Source: CADCTQ01 sp963844325 (GTDB lineage Bacteria; Bacteroidota; Bacteroidia; Cytophagales; 172606-1). Taken from it: a stretch of DNA of 64,000 nt. Location: assembly GCA_963844325.1 (NCBI GenBank), contig CAWJNV010000001.1:496001-560000 (forward strand), in the 5' to 3' direction. Positions within the stretch are counted from its first letter, which is position 1. Each line of letters opens with the position of its first letter. The notes under the pieces were generated by a model, which saw nothing but the letters and a program-made list of their open reading frames with translations, did no database searches and was not told where the DNA came from. Positions 42,198 through 51,604 of the stretch are shown piece after piece. The translations under genes were made by a program, and so were the position numbers.

Positions 42198-44759
42198 CTA
42201 AAAGATCAGTTGATACTGCCGGCCTTTGCTGGTCTCGAACGCAATGACCCCCGTTCCCTCCTCCCTGAAGGAAACGCTGTCTTTTCCGGAAACGATTTTA
42301 CGCACCGGCCGCCCCGGCTTTATTTTACACAAGCCCCCGGCCGGCGAGCTAACACTTGCCGTTGTAACTGCGGCATTTTCCCACTGCATCCCTATTTCAA
42401 ACCCGCCAACCGCCCGAAGGCCCGTTACAAAACCACTCTTCCATTTTGAAGCAAGTGCCGGCAACAGGTGCACGTACCCTTCCTGGCTTTGAATGAGCAT
42501 TTCTCCAATGGCGGCGGCATTGCCGAATACATTGTCGATCTGGTAGGTGCCGTGGGCAATGCCCAGTAAGTTGGGCAAGGCAAAATGCGACTGAAGATAC
42601 CGGTGGTGCTGGTAGGCTTCCTCTCCCATGCCCAGCCGCGAATAAAACAGGCTGATCCAGGCCCGGCCCCAGCCGGTTCCTTTCTTTCCGTCCAGGTAAG
42701 AATCGAAGGCCCCGAATTTTGTTTTTGGCTGGTCCGGGTTGCCTTTCAGACGCACTTCCAGCGTTTTCAGGGCGGCCTTTGCCAGTTGGGGGGTTTTGGT
42801 AAGCGATATGTAATTGTCCGGGTAGAGGCTGTACAAATGCGAAATGTGCCGGTGGCCCAGTTCCAGTTCTTTATAATCTTCAATCCACTCCTGAATCCTG
42901 CCCGAAGTACTGATTTGAATCGGCACCAGGCGTTCCTTCGTCTCAATCAGCCTTTTTTGGAAGTCACGGTCAAAAGCAGCGTCTTCTTTTTGCAGGGTGC
43001 TGATCGCTTCCAGGCAGTTGTCAAACAGGTCAATGATGATCTCGGTATCCATGGTGGCGCCGTAGGTGAATTGAGACGCCACCCCGTCGGGCCGTTCAAA
43101 AGCGTTTTCGGGCGAGTGGGAAGGGTTGGTCACTAATTTGCCGGCAAAGGGTAGCCCCGGGGGAACTTCGATCAGAAAATCCAGGAAAAACGCGGCGGCG
43201 CTGCGTATTTGCGGATACGCCCGCTCCCGCAGAAACTTTTTATCCCCGCTGTACAAATAGTGTTCGTAGGAATGCCTCGCCAGCCAGGCCCCGCCTACGG
43301 GCCATACCCCGTGTACGCCGGCGACGGGAGCCGTGTAGCCGAAAAGATCGGAAGCGTGGTGTGCTACCCAGCCGCCGGCATTGTAATGTACTTTCGCGGT
43401 GCGCTTCCCGTGGCTTACCAGGGTATCCAGGTAGTCTACCAGCGGCGCGTGGCATTCGGCCAGGTTGGCGGCTTCCACAAACCAGTAGTTCATCTGGAAA
43501 TTGATGTTCGTGTGGTAATCCGATTCCCAGGCAGGTTTCAGGTGCTGGTTCCAGATGCCTTGCAGATTGGCCGGCCAGTCGCCCGGGCGGGAACAGGCAA
43601 TCATCAGGTACCGGCTGTACTGGTATTGCAGGGCGGACAAATAGTCATCTCCCGCCCCTTCTCTGGCGGCTCTTTCCACCCGGGCGTCGGTGGGGATTGC
43701 CCGGGCATCGGCGGCGGAAATGGCATTGAAGTTAAGCTTTACCCGGCCGTAGAGTTTCTGGTAATCCTCCACATGCCTTTTTTTCAACTGGTCGTAGGAT
43801 AGCCTGGCTGCCGACGACAGGGCGGCACTGCACGTTTTCCGGGGGTCCCTGTCGCCGTAGCTTGTCGCCTGGGCAATCAGCAGCACCACTTCGTCCGCAT
43901 TGTCGATGCTGATCTCGTTGCCGTTCGTGCGGAGGGTGCCCGCTTTTACCAGGGGCAGTACCTGCGTCTCGAAAGACATGCCCTGGTTGGGACCTTTCCC
44001 GTCCGGCACGGCTGCCCGGCCTTGCAGCACCAGCGTATTGTTTCTCACCAGGGAAGCTGCCTCTTTTTCGCGGTGCAGGGAGAGCCGCAGGGAGAGACTG
44101 CCTTTTTGCGAAGCAGTGAGCCGGAGCACAATCACGTTATCGGCGTGCGAGGCAAACGCCTCCCGGGTAAAGGTTTTGCTCCCTTGCCCAAAACGTACAC
44201 TTGCCAGGGCCTGGTCTACGTTCAGGTCCCGGTAGTAACCCGTTGTCTGCCCTTTCTCCAGGCCCGGGAACTCCATCCAGATATCCCCCATCGATTGGTA
44301 GGGGCTTACTTTTTTGGGTACGCCCAGCATATTGTTCTCCCCGATCATCTTGGCCGAATCTTCCTTGCCTTCAAAAATCAGCCGGCGAACAATTGGTAAT
44401 GCGGCTGCCGCATCCGGATTATTCTCATCGTGCGGGTAACCGGCCCAAAGGGTTTCCTCATTCAACTGAATCCGTTCTTTTTGGATGCCGCCGAAGATCA
44501 TGGCGCCCATTCTTCCGTTCCCGATCGGCAGGGCTTCTACCCAACCTTTGCGGTGGCGGTCGTCAAAAGGCTGGGTGCTTTTGCCGTTTGCGTAGGGCAG
44601 GCTGTCGCCCATTGTCGCCGGTTGCTGGTACCACAATACCATGGGTGGCTGGGTGGTCTGCGCGTAAGCGCCGGCCCGCAGCAGGCAGCAAACGGTCAGC
44701 AGAAAGCAGTAGGGGATTTGTACGCGTTGGGTGGTATGCGGAATTAACTTTTGATTCAT
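42198..44759 (-). CDS. GH95 alpha-L-fucosidase/galactosidase
   Basis: 853 residues with a signal peptide ending near residue 34 (AGAYAQ). The N-terminal domain carries the GH95 signature ALPIGNGRMGAMIFGG...ERIQLNEETLWAG (about 76-107). The catalytic (alpha/alpha)6 barrel includes NLQGIWNQHLKPAWESDYHTNINFQMNYW, and the C-terminal part has GWGRAWISLFYSRLG and LLPALASKWKSGFVTGLRAVGGFEIGMQW. GH95 enzymes remove terminal alpha-L-fucose, or alpha-L-galactose, from polysaccharides such as xyloglucan. It is the last gene after ECF sigma, FecR, SusC and SusD and is probably the locus's defining enzyme. A 317-bp spacer with a MITE-like element separates it from SusD. Confidence 0.93.
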   Translation of the reverse strand: MNQKLIPHTTQRVQIPYCFLLTVCCLLRAGAYAQTTQPPMVLWYQQPATMGDSLPYANGKSTQPFDDRHRKGWVEALPIGNGRMGAMIFGGIQKERIQLNEETLWAGYPHDENNPDAAAALPIVRRLIFEGKEDSAKMIGENNMLGVPKKVSPYQSMGDIWMEFPGLEKGQTTGYYRDLNVDQALASVRFGQGSKTFTREAFASHADNVIVLRLTASQKGSLSLRLSLHREKEAASLVRNNTLVLQGRAAVPDGKGPNQGMSFETQVLPLVKAGTLRTNGNEISIDNADEVVLLIAQATSYGDRDPRKTCSAALSSAARLSYDQLKKRHVEDYQKLYGRVKLNFNAISAADARAIPTDARVERAAREGAGDDYLSALQYQYSRYLMIACSRPGDWPANLQGIWNQHLKPAWESDYHTNINFQMNYWFVEAANLAECHAPLVDYLDTLVSHGKRTAKVHYNAGGWVAHHASDLFGYTAPVAGVHGVWPVGGAWLARHSYEHYLYSGDKKFLRERAYPQIRSAAAFFLDFLIEVPPGLPFAGKLVTNPSHSPENAFERPDGVASQFTYGATMDTEIIIDLFDNCLEAISTLQKEDAAFDRDFQKRLIETKERLVPIQISTSGRIQEWIEDYKELELGHRHISHLYSLYPDNYISLTKTPQLAKAALKTLEVRLKGNPDQPKTKFGAFDSYLDGKKGTGWGRAWISLFYSRLGMGEEAYQHHRYLQSHFALPNLLGIAHGTYQIDNVFGNAAAIGEMLIQSQEGYVHLLPALASKWKSGFVTGLRAVGGFEIGMQWENAAVTTASVSSPAGGLCKIKPGRPVRKIVSGKDSVSFREEGTGVIAFETSKGRQYQLIF

Positions 44760-44794
44760 TTGCTGCTTTTGGGAAAACGGAAAAAGAGCTTGGT

Positions 44795-44999
44795 ACAGGA
44801 CTTACGCATGGGCGGTTGTCAATCATCCAATACCCGCATTGGGTTGGGGCACCCGCTGGCGAAACATATTCCATATCTATTGAGCGGCCGGTAACCTACG
44901 CGTTAAAAGATATGGAATATGTTTCGCCAAACCGCTGCACCTGGACAGGTTCTCTCCCGAAAGCCTGCTTCGCCGCGCCGGCCCTTGCGTAAGTCCTGT
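44795..44999. mobile_element. MITE-like 205-bp element with nested inverted repeats
   Basis: Terminal inverted repeats ACAGGACTTACGCA (44795-44808 and 44986-44999) continue imperfectly as xGGGC. Inside is a second, perfect 21-bp inverted repeat (44858-44878 with 44908-44928, GGCGAAACATATTCC...). No transposase is encoded and no clear target-site duplication is visible, so mobility is inferred only from the termini. It sits between SusD and GH95, splitting the operon spacer. Confidence 0.55.
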
Positions 45000-45033
45000 G
45001 GGATTTTCTTTACGGCGCATCGGGCAACAGGAA

Positions 45034-45060
45034 AGAGCCGGCGCAGATCGTGCCGGCTCT
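45034..45060 (-). terminator. Hairpin after SusD
   Basis: Perfect 9-bp arms AGAGCCGGC/GCCGGCTCT with a 9-nt loop, 17 bp past the SusD stop codon. The minus strand continues TTTCCTG, a weak U-tract. It may attenuate transcription into GH95. Confidence 0.55.
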
Positions 45061-45076
45061 CTGGGGAGGGAACAGC

Positions 45077-46567
45077 CTAATTATACCCTTCGTTCTGGGT
45101 CAACGCTCTGTTGGCATCCAGCTGATTCTGCGGAACGGGAAATAACCGGTGAAATTCCCGGATGTTGGTTGCTGATTCATTGGTGGGATAAAACGCCTTG
45201 ATGTGGCTGACGTGCCGGTTGCGCCGCGTCAGGTCATACCACTGGAAATACTCCCAGATGAACTCGACCCGCCTTTCCTTGAAGATGTCGTCCAGCGCCT
45301 GCTCTTTAGTGCCCGCGGGTTTAGGCGGCAGGCCGGCCCGTTCCCGCACCCGGTTGATTTGCTTGTACGCTTCTTCGGTCTGGCCCAGTTCGTTGAGGGC
45401 TTCGGCGTAGTCGAGCAGCACCGAGGCGAACCGCACAATGGGCAGGTTCTGCGGGCTGTGGTCGTTGTTGTTGGGCAGGCTGCCCAGCCACCACTTGGTA
45501 AAAGCCATGCCCGTACGGGTAATGGTCGGCGTCATGGTAAAGGGGACACTGCCCAACTCGGGGGTAAACGTTTCACCCGCCATGATGAAGGTAGCCGGGC
45601 GTCGTTCGTCGTTGGCCTCAAAGGCTTGCGGCAGGTTGGCCGGCGGAATGTAATTTCCCCAGCCCCCGTAGGGCGAATACTCATTGCCCGCCCCCCGCGG
45701 CGCCGAGTTCTGGGTCAGGTAGTGGCCCGGGCGGCTGTCGCCCCAGCCGGTGAGCACATCGCGGTACTGCATCTCGAACACCGACTCCTCGTTGTTTTCG
45801 TTGTTAAGCCTGAACAAGTCGCGGTAGTTGGGTTCCAGGTCGTACACCCCCAGGTCGGTCACTTCCTTGGCGCGGGCGGCGGCTTTGGTCCAGTCGCCCT
45901 GGTACAGGTGCGTTTTGACCAGAAAAGCCAGGGCCGCTCCCTTCGTAGCCCGCCCCGTGTTGACCCCGTCCCACTTGGCGGGCAGATCGGCCGCGGCCTC
46001 GGTCAGGTCTTTTGCAATCTGTTCCAGCACCTGGGCCCGCGGGGTGCGGGGCACGTTTATTTCCGAAGTGGCGTTTTGCTCCTCGATCACCAGCGGCACG
46101 TCGCCGTAGCCGCCTTGCAGCACCCAGTAAAACACCGCCCGCAGGAATTTGGCCTGGGCAATGAGGGGGGCTTTCACGTCGTCGGCAAGTGCCATTTTTG
46201 AAACGCGGCTGATGACGGTGTTGGCGACGGTAATTCCCTGGTAAGCCCCGCTCCACACATCGTTGAAGCGCGGATTGTCGGACGTCCAGACGAACCGCTG
46301 AATCAGGTCGTTCAGCGGGTTGGAGTCTACGTAGAGCACGTCGTTGGTGACCACGGGTATCCAGTCGATCCAGCCGCTGCGGGCGTTGTTGCCGCGCGAC
46401 ATGATCTGGTAAATGGCATTTACGCCGGCCGTAGCGTCCTCCGGCGTCAGCCAGAAGGAGTCGTCGGAAAGCCGGTCGGTCGGTTTGGTATCCAGAAATG
46501 CATCGGTACAGCTGTTGGACGCCAGCATGGTCAACAGCAAGGTCAGGGTAAGCGTTATTTTTTTCAT
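45077..46567 (-). CDS. SusD/RagB family starch-binding-type outer membrane lipoprotein
   Basis: 496 residues. The lipoprotein signal has its lipobox at LASNSC (Cys20). The SusD TPR scaffold follows, with the early motif FLDTKPTDRLSDDSFW and a C-terminal RagB-type end (LFPVPQNQLDANRALTQNEGY). It forms the lid over the SusC channel on the cell surface and binds the oligosaccharide. It starts 37 bp after the SusC stop, in the standard SusC-SusD order. Upstream are the ECF sigma and FecR genes; downstream is the GH95 fucosidase. Confidence 0.95.
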   Translation of the reverse strand: MKKITLTLTLLLTMLASNSCTDAFLDTKPTDRLSDDSFWLTPEDATAGVNAIYQIMSRGNNARSGWIDWIPVVTNDVLYVDSNPLNDLIQRFVWTSDNPRFNDVWSGAYQGITVANTVISRVSKMALADDVKAPLIAQAKFLRAVFYWVLQGGYGDVPLVIEEQNATSEINVPRTPRAQVLEQIAKDLTEAAADLPAKWDGVNTGRATKGAALAFLVKTHLYQGDWTKAAARAKEVTDLGVYDLEPNYRDLFRLNNENNEESVFEMQYRDVLTGWGDSRPGHYLTQNSAPRGAGNEYSPYGGWGNYIPPANLPQAFEANDERRPATFIMAGETFTPELGSVPFTMTPTITRTGMAFTKWWLGSLPNNNDHSPQNLPIVRFASVLLDYAEALNELGQTEEAYKQINRVRERAGLPPKPAGTKEQALDDIFKERRVEFIWEYFQWYDLTRRNRHVSHIKAFYPTNESATNIREFHRLFPVPQNQLDANRALTQNEGYN

Positions 46568-46604
46568 GGGAAGTGTTCGTTTAAAAGCCTGCCGTACGTA
46601 CTGC

Positions 46605-49600
46605 CTAGAATTGTAAGTTCAACCCGCCCAGAAAAGTCCGGGCCTGGGGATAGTTGCCCTGGTCAAACCGGGATTTTAGCGCATCCTGGTTAAAATCCCC
46701 GATTTCGGGATCAAAGCCGGTGTAATCGGTAATGGTAAACAGGTTCTGGGCCGCTACGTATACCCGCAGCCGCTCCACGCCGAACCGCTTGGTGAGGCCG
46801 CCCGGCAGTACGTAGCCCAGCTGCATGTTGCGGGCCCGGAGGAAAGAGCCGTTTTCGACGTAAAAGTCGGAGCCCCGGATGTTGTTGGGCGTGGTGGCGT
46901 AGGTAATGCGCGGCACGTCCGTTTCCGTATTGTCGGGTGCCCAGCGGTTGAGCATGTCGCGCGACACGTTCTGCACGCCCTGCCCGTTGAAGTTGCGCAG
47001 GTCGTAGAGTTGCCGCCGGGTGCCGTTCATGATGTCTACGTCGCTCACGCCCTGCAGGAACAGCGTAAAGTCAAACCCCTTGTAGCCCAGGTTCACGTTC
47101 AGCCCGTAGGTGAGGCCGGGGATCGGGCTGCCGATTTTCGTGCGGTCCTTCTGGTCAATCAAGCCGTCGTTGTTGACATCCACGAAACGCCGGTCGCCGG
47201 GCACCACGCCGCCCTGGAAAACCGCGTCGGCGTTGCCGGTAATTTGTTTGGCCCGTTCGTTGGCCTCGTCAATTTCGGCCTGTGACCGGAAGAGTCCATC
47301 GGTTTTGAAGCCGTAGAAATAGGCCGTGGGTTGTCCTTGTTCGACCCGGCTCGTCAGTTCGGCGCCCCCCGCGTTGATGACGGTGTTGAATGCCTGCCCG
47401 GACCCCAGGGAAGCGACCTTGTTTTGCAGCGTAGTGAGGTTGCCGCTGATGCCGTAGGTAAAGCCGCCGCGGGTTTCGGTCCAGCCCAGGGCCAGTTCAA
47501 ACCCTTTGTTCTGCACTTCGCCCAGGTTGCGGATGACCCGGTTGTTGGGGGCGCCCAGGTTGGCCGGTACCGGTACCAGCAACAGGATGTCAAAGGTATT
47601 CCGCATGAAGTAATCCGCCGTCAGGCTCAGCCGCCCGTTCAGGAAGCTGGCGTCCAGACCGATATCGGTTTGTTCGGTCGTTTCCCACTTGATGTCCGGG
47701 TTGCCCAGGTTGTTGGGGCCTACCCCCGGCGCCGCCGCCTGCCCGCCGGTGCCAAACGTGTATTCCCAATCCAACCCGCCCTGGTACGAATTCAGGTACT
47801 GGTACAACCCGATTTCCTGGTTGCCCAGCCGGCCCCAGCTGGCCCGTACCTTCAGGTCACTCAGAAAACCAAGCTTGCTCATGAAATTTTCCTTCGAAAT
47901 CCGCCAGCCTACCGACGCCCCCGGGAAAGTAGCCCAGCGGTTTTTCGGGTTGAACACGGAAGAAGCGTCGGTCCGTAGGGTAAGCGTGACCAGGTATTTG
48001 TCGTCAAAAGCGTAATTGACCCGGCCCAGGTACGAAGCCAGCTTGCGGACGGTAGTGAACCCGGTCACCGAACGCGTAGAAGCCGTGGATTGGGAAATGG
48101 CCCGGATTTCGTTGTTCTGGAACCGGCCGGCGTTGATGTCGGATTGGATGATCTCATTGACCTGCGCGGAGTTGCCGATCACGGCCGACAAATCGTGCTT
48201 TTCGGCGAAAGTGCGCGAATACGTCAGGGTGTTTTCCACCAGCCAGCTCAATTCCTGCGAGTTGCGTTCGTAGATGGCATTTTGCAGGGTTTGCCCCACC
48301 CCGGCCACGCTGGGCGGCAGGAAGGGCGTCCAGTTCTGGCGGTACCCGAAGATGAGGTCGGTGCCTGCGTTGGTGCGCCACTTGAGCCCCCGGAGGATTT
48401 CGTATTCGCCGTACAGCGTCCCCAGCAACCGGTTGCGGCGGATAAAGTTTTCGCCGCCGTACGCGGCGCTGAGCAGCGGGTTGCGCAATTGGCGGGGATA
48501 AAACTGGCCGTTGTTACCGCCGCCCGGGAATTGCAGCGGAATGAAGGCCGGGGTGCCGTCGGGGCGCCGGGCGGGCTCCATGGGATACAACTGATACGCC
48601 AGTTGCAGGATGCCGCTGCTGAAATCATCGGTCTGCACGCCTTCCTGCCGGGTATTGCTGAGCGAAAGGCTGCTGCCGAACCGGAGCCGTTTGCCTACCT
48701 GGTGGTCAATGTTGGACCGGAAGGAATACCGCTTGAAGGCGGAGCCGATCAGGATGCCGTCCTGCCGGAAGAAGTTGCCCACGAAGGCCGCCTGCGTTTT
48801 GGCGTTTCCCCCGGATACGCTCACGTTGTAGTTCTGGATGGGGGCCGCCCGGAACACTTCATCCTGCCAGTCGGTGTTGTGCGGGCCACTGCCGTCGGCG
48901 GCCAGTGGGGCGTTTTCGTCGGCCCAGAACGGGTTGGTGGGTTGGCCCGCATTCACGTACGCTTCGTTGGCCAGCCGCGCAAATTCATTGGCATTGAGCA
49001 AGTCTAATTTCCGCCAGCGGTTCTGCACGCCGTAATACGTGTCGAATTCCACCCGCGTTTTGCCCTCCTTGCCCCGCTTGGTCGTGATCAGTACCACCCC
49101 GTTGGAGGCCCGGGTTCCGTAAATGGCCGCGGAGGAAGCGTCCTTCAGAATTTCAATGGACTCGATGTCGTTGGGGTTCAGCGACGACAAGGCGTTGGAG
49201 GACTGCCCGGTACCCACCGCGTTGTCGGAGGCGAGGTTGTTGTTCTGCACCGGGAATCCATCAATGACGTACAGGGGTTCATTGTTACCGCTGAGCGTAC
49301 CCACGCCCCGGATGCGCACCGATACGGCGCCGCCCGGCGCCCCGGAGTTTTGCGTGACCTGCACGCCGGCCGCCCGGCCCTGAATGGCCTGGTCGAGGCT
49401 GGTCAGGGGCAGCGCCTTGATTTCTTCCGCCTTTACCGAGGAGATGGAGCCGGTCAGGTCGCGGCGCTGCTGCGTACCGTACCCTACCACCACTACCTCA
49501 CTCAGCGTTTTGATGTCCGGGCTCAGCGCCAGGTCGATCGTGGTGCGGTTGCCCACCGTGACCTCCTCGGTCACAAAGCCAATGAAACTGAACACCAGCA

Positions 49601-50246
49601 CGGAGCTTGCGTCGGGCACTGCGATGGCATAAGCGCCTTCGTTGTCGGTAATGGTACCGGTACTGGTGCCTTTCACGGTCACGTTCACGCCGGGCAGGCC
49701 TTCCCCGGTCTCGTTGGTGATCCGCCCGGATACATTGATGGCCAGGGCTTTCAGGGATTCTTTCAGGGCGCTTACGTCCGAAATCCGGTACCGGGTCTCA
49801 AGCGAACCCAGATTCTGCCCCTCGCCGCTGTTCAGAAAACCAGTGGTCCGGCGCCGGATCACCTTCTCATTCACCTTTTCACCGGGCGCGTAGATAAAAT
49901 AGATGTTGTCAATCTTCTTGAACCTGAGCTGCTGCGGCTCAAGCAACTGGAGCAGAAATGCCTCTACTTCCTCACTGGACCTCCCGGTAGTCACGAAAGC
50001 CGACTCACTGAAAAGCACCTTTTTCCCTTCGAGGGTCTTGTCGCGGTAGGTAAAAAATACCCCGAAACGCAATTCTGCTTTTCTCAACACTTCGCTCAGG
50101 AGCCGGCTTTGTGCCTCCTGCACGGAAGGATCGCGGGCGGGCAATGGCTGCACGGAAGCCAGTTGCTGGGCATCGGCGGCGCTCCAGCAGACGATCATCA
50201 ATGCCGCCATGCACAACCTCTTCACGGGTGGGTTAAGGTTTTTCAT
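46605..50246 (-). CDS. SusC/RagA family TonB-dependent transporter with STN domain
   Basis: 1213 residues. Signal peptide to about 26 (ADAQ). The STN (secretin/TonB N-terminal) signalling domain lies about 45-120. A carboxypeptidase-regulatory-like beta-sandwich covers 172-245 (VSGRITNETGEGLPGVNVTVKGTSTG). The plug carries VVVGYGTQQRRDLTGSISSV and the SusC signature QGRAAGVQVTQNSGAPGGAVSVRIRG, and a 22-strand barrel ends in ARTFLGGLNLQF. It imports oligosaccharides using TonB. The STN domain plus the upstream FecR/ECF sigma pair predicts trans-envelope induction by the substrate. Confidence 0.96.
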   Translation of the reverse strand: MKNLNPPVKRLCMAALMIVCWSAADAQQLASVQPLPARDPSVQEAQSRLLSEVLRKAELRFGVFFTYRDKTLEGKKVLFSESAFVTTGRSSEEVEAFLLQLLEPQQLRFKKIDNIYFIYAPGEKVNEKVIRRRTTGFLNSGEGQNLGSLETRYRISDVSALKESLKALAINVSGRITNETGEGLPGVNVTVKGTSTGTITDNEGAYAIAVPDASSVLVFSFIGFVTEEVTVGNRTTIDLALSPDIKTLSEVVVVGYGTQQRRDLTGSISSVKAEEIKALPLTSLDQAIQGRAAGVQVTQNSGAPGGAVSVRIRGVGTLSGNNEPLYVIDGFPVQNNNLASDNAVGTGQSSNALSSLNPNDIESIEILKDASSAAIYGTRASNGVVLITTKRGKEGKTRVEFDTYYGVQNRWRKLDLLNANEFARLANEAYVNAGQPTNPFWADENAPLAADGSGPHNTDWQDEVFRAAPIQNYNVSVSGGNAKTQAAFVGNFFRQDGILIGSAFKRYSFRSNIDHQVGKRLRFGSSLSLSNTRQEGVQTDDFSSGILQLAYQLYPMEPARRPDGTPAFIPLQFPGGGNNGQFYPRQLRNPLLSAAYGGENFIRRNRLLGTLYGEYEILRGLKWRTNAGTDLIFGYRQNWTPFLPPSVAGVGQTLQNAIYERNSQELSWLVENTLTYSRTFAEKHDLSAVIGNSAQVNEIIQSDINAGRFQNNEIRAISQSTASTRSVTGFTTVRKLASYLGRVNYAFDDKYLVTLTLRTDASSVFNPKNRWATFPGASVGWRISKENFMSKLGFLSDLKVRASWGRLGNQEIGLYQYLNSYQGGLDWEYTFGTGGQAAAPGVGPNNLGNPDIKWETTEQTDIGLDASFLNGRLSLTADYFMRNTFDILLLVPVPANLGAPNNRVIRNLGEVQNKGFELALGWTETRGGFTYGISGNLTTLQNKVASLGSGQAFNTVINAGGAELTSRVEQGQPTAYFYGFKTDGLFRSQAEIDEANERAKQITGNADAVFQGGVVPGDRRFVDVNNDGLIDQKDRTKIGSPIPGLTYGLNVNLGYKGFDFTLFLQGVSDVDIMNGTRRQLYDLRNFNGQGVQNVSRDMLNRWAPDNTETDVPRITYATTPNNIRGSDFYVENGSFLRARNMQLGYVLPGGLTKRFGVERLRVYVAAQNLFTITDYTGFDPEIGDFNQDALKSRFDQGNYPQARTFLGGLNLQF

Positions 50247-50300
50247 AGGGGTTAGAATAAGTGTTACAGGTTAGGATTAAGGATTAAGTAATTGACAAAT

Positions 50301-50454
50301 AAGGTTGTATGGTTGTATGGTTGTATGGTTGTATGGTTGTATGGTTGTATGGTTGTATGGTTGTATTTTTTTATTCCAGAGGACCGGTTTCTATTCAATT
50401 CATCCTGTAACCATTCAGCCATTCAACCATTCAACCACTCAGCCATACAACCTT
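50301..50454. repeat. Octamer-built inverted repeat, locus 3
   Basis: Eight perfect tandem GGTTGTAT octamers (50303-50366) form the left arm. The right arm (about 50407-50454) consists of CAACCATT/CAGCCATT words. The outermost 12 bp, AAGGTTGTATGG, are perfectly inverted. It lies 29 bp downstream of the FecR stop and 55 bp upstream of the SusC start. Confidence 0.9.
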
Positions 50455-50482
50455 CCCTGTCAGTACAGTTAAGGATTAGAAT

Positions 50483-51511
50483 TTACCGGTGCAGTATGAT
50501 TGATTGGTCCTGCCTTTTCACCTGCATCTGGAAAATAGTGGTAAGGCCTTCCAGCAGTACCTCCAGGTTCTGGGTAGGCACTACGCCGGTCATCTTTTCG
50601 GCGGCCAGCGCCTTGTCGGTGATGCGGACATCCAGCCCATAGGTTTCCTCCATCCGCTGGGCTACTTCCGAGAGCGGCATCCGGTCCAGAATCCACACTT
50701 TCCGGGTCCAGGAGCTGTACACTTCGGGCCGCACGGCTTTGCGGGTGAGTTTCCGCCGGCCTTTCCGGTATTCTACCTGATCGCCGGGCTGCATCACCAA
50801 TCCTTCGGGTTGGGTTTCGGCCGGCACATCGAGCCTGATCTGCCCTTCGTTCAGGGTAACCAGGGTCCGGGCCCGGCGCTGTGAAACGGTAAACTGGGTA
50901 CCGAGTACTTCCACGTTCAGGTCGGCGGTATGCACCGTAAACTTGACCGGGAGGCGGGAATGATCCTGCCGGGAGGCGGTTGCTTTCCGGACCGAAAAGT
51001 AGGCTTCGCCATCCAGCCATACCTCGCGGCCGGCGTCGCCGGCCCAGTCGGAAGGATAGCGCAACGAAGAATTGGCGTTCAGGACCACCACCGAACCGTC
51101 GGGCAGCGTAATTTCCCTGGTTTCGCCGTAGGCAGTCGTGTAACGCGCCGTGGTAAAATAGCCGGTCGTCCACAGCCAGCCCGAAGCCAGCAGCAGCAGG
51201 CCCGTGAGCGCCGCCGCGTACCGGAACCAGCGGGTGCGCCCGGGATTGCGGTGTACCACCAGGTTGTGCGGCTCGAGCCGTGACCGCATTTTTTCCCACG
51301 CCTCTTCTTTCAGGCCGGGCGCGGCCGGCTTGCGGGCCGTGGACATGAATTGCAGCAGCTCAACGGCCTGGTCGGCATCGTACGCTTTTTCGGGATGCAG
51401 CACGAGCCAGTTCTTCCAGAAAGCGGCCTGCTCCGGGTCGGTACCCAACGCGTAAGCCTGAAAGGATTCATCGGCGAGAAAGTCGGCCAGGGTGTAATGC
51501 GTATAATCCAT
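50483..51511 (-). CDS. FecR family anti-sigma factor
   Basis: 342 residues. The N-terminal cytoplasmic part binds the sigma factor. One membrane helix follows (YAAALTGLLLLASGWLW, near 95-112), then the FecR domain (ITLPDGSVVVLNANSSLRYPSDW...REVWLDGEAYFSVRK) and a C-terminal DUF4974-type secretin-like domain ending at LLEGLTTIFQMQVKRQDQSIILHR. It transmits the occupied state of the STN domain of SusC to the ECF sigma factor. It lies 93 bp after the sigma gene, with an octamer inverted repeat between it and SusC. Confidence 0.94.
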   Translation of the reverse strand: MDYTHYTLADFLADESFQAYALGTDPEQAAFWKNWLVLHPEKAYDADQAVELLQFMSTARKPAAPGLKEEAWEKMRSRLEPHNLVVHRNPGRTRWFRYAAALTGLLLLASGWLWTTGYFTTARYTTAYGETREITLPDGSVVVLNANSSLRYPSDWAGDAGREVWLDGEAYFSVRKATASRQDHSRLPVKFTVHTADLNVEVLGTQFTVSQRRARTLVTLNEGQIRLDVPAETQPEGLVMQPGDQVEYRKGRRKLTRKAVRPEVYSSWTRKVWILDRMPLSEVAQRMEETYGLDVRITDKALAAEKMTGVVPTQNLEVLLEGLTTIFQMQVKRQDQSIILHR

Positions 51512-51604
51512 ACCGTCGGACAGTTTGTGCTTTTTGGGGGCACTTCAGCACGAAGACGGTACTGTTTTCAGGATATACTCATTTCGGATAAGAAAATCTT
51601 TAAA

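Noticed and set aside
50292..50642. A plus-strand ORF beginning in the octamer array near FecR
   Set aside because: Its first 35 codons are only octamer repeat translation and the rest is antisense to FecR.
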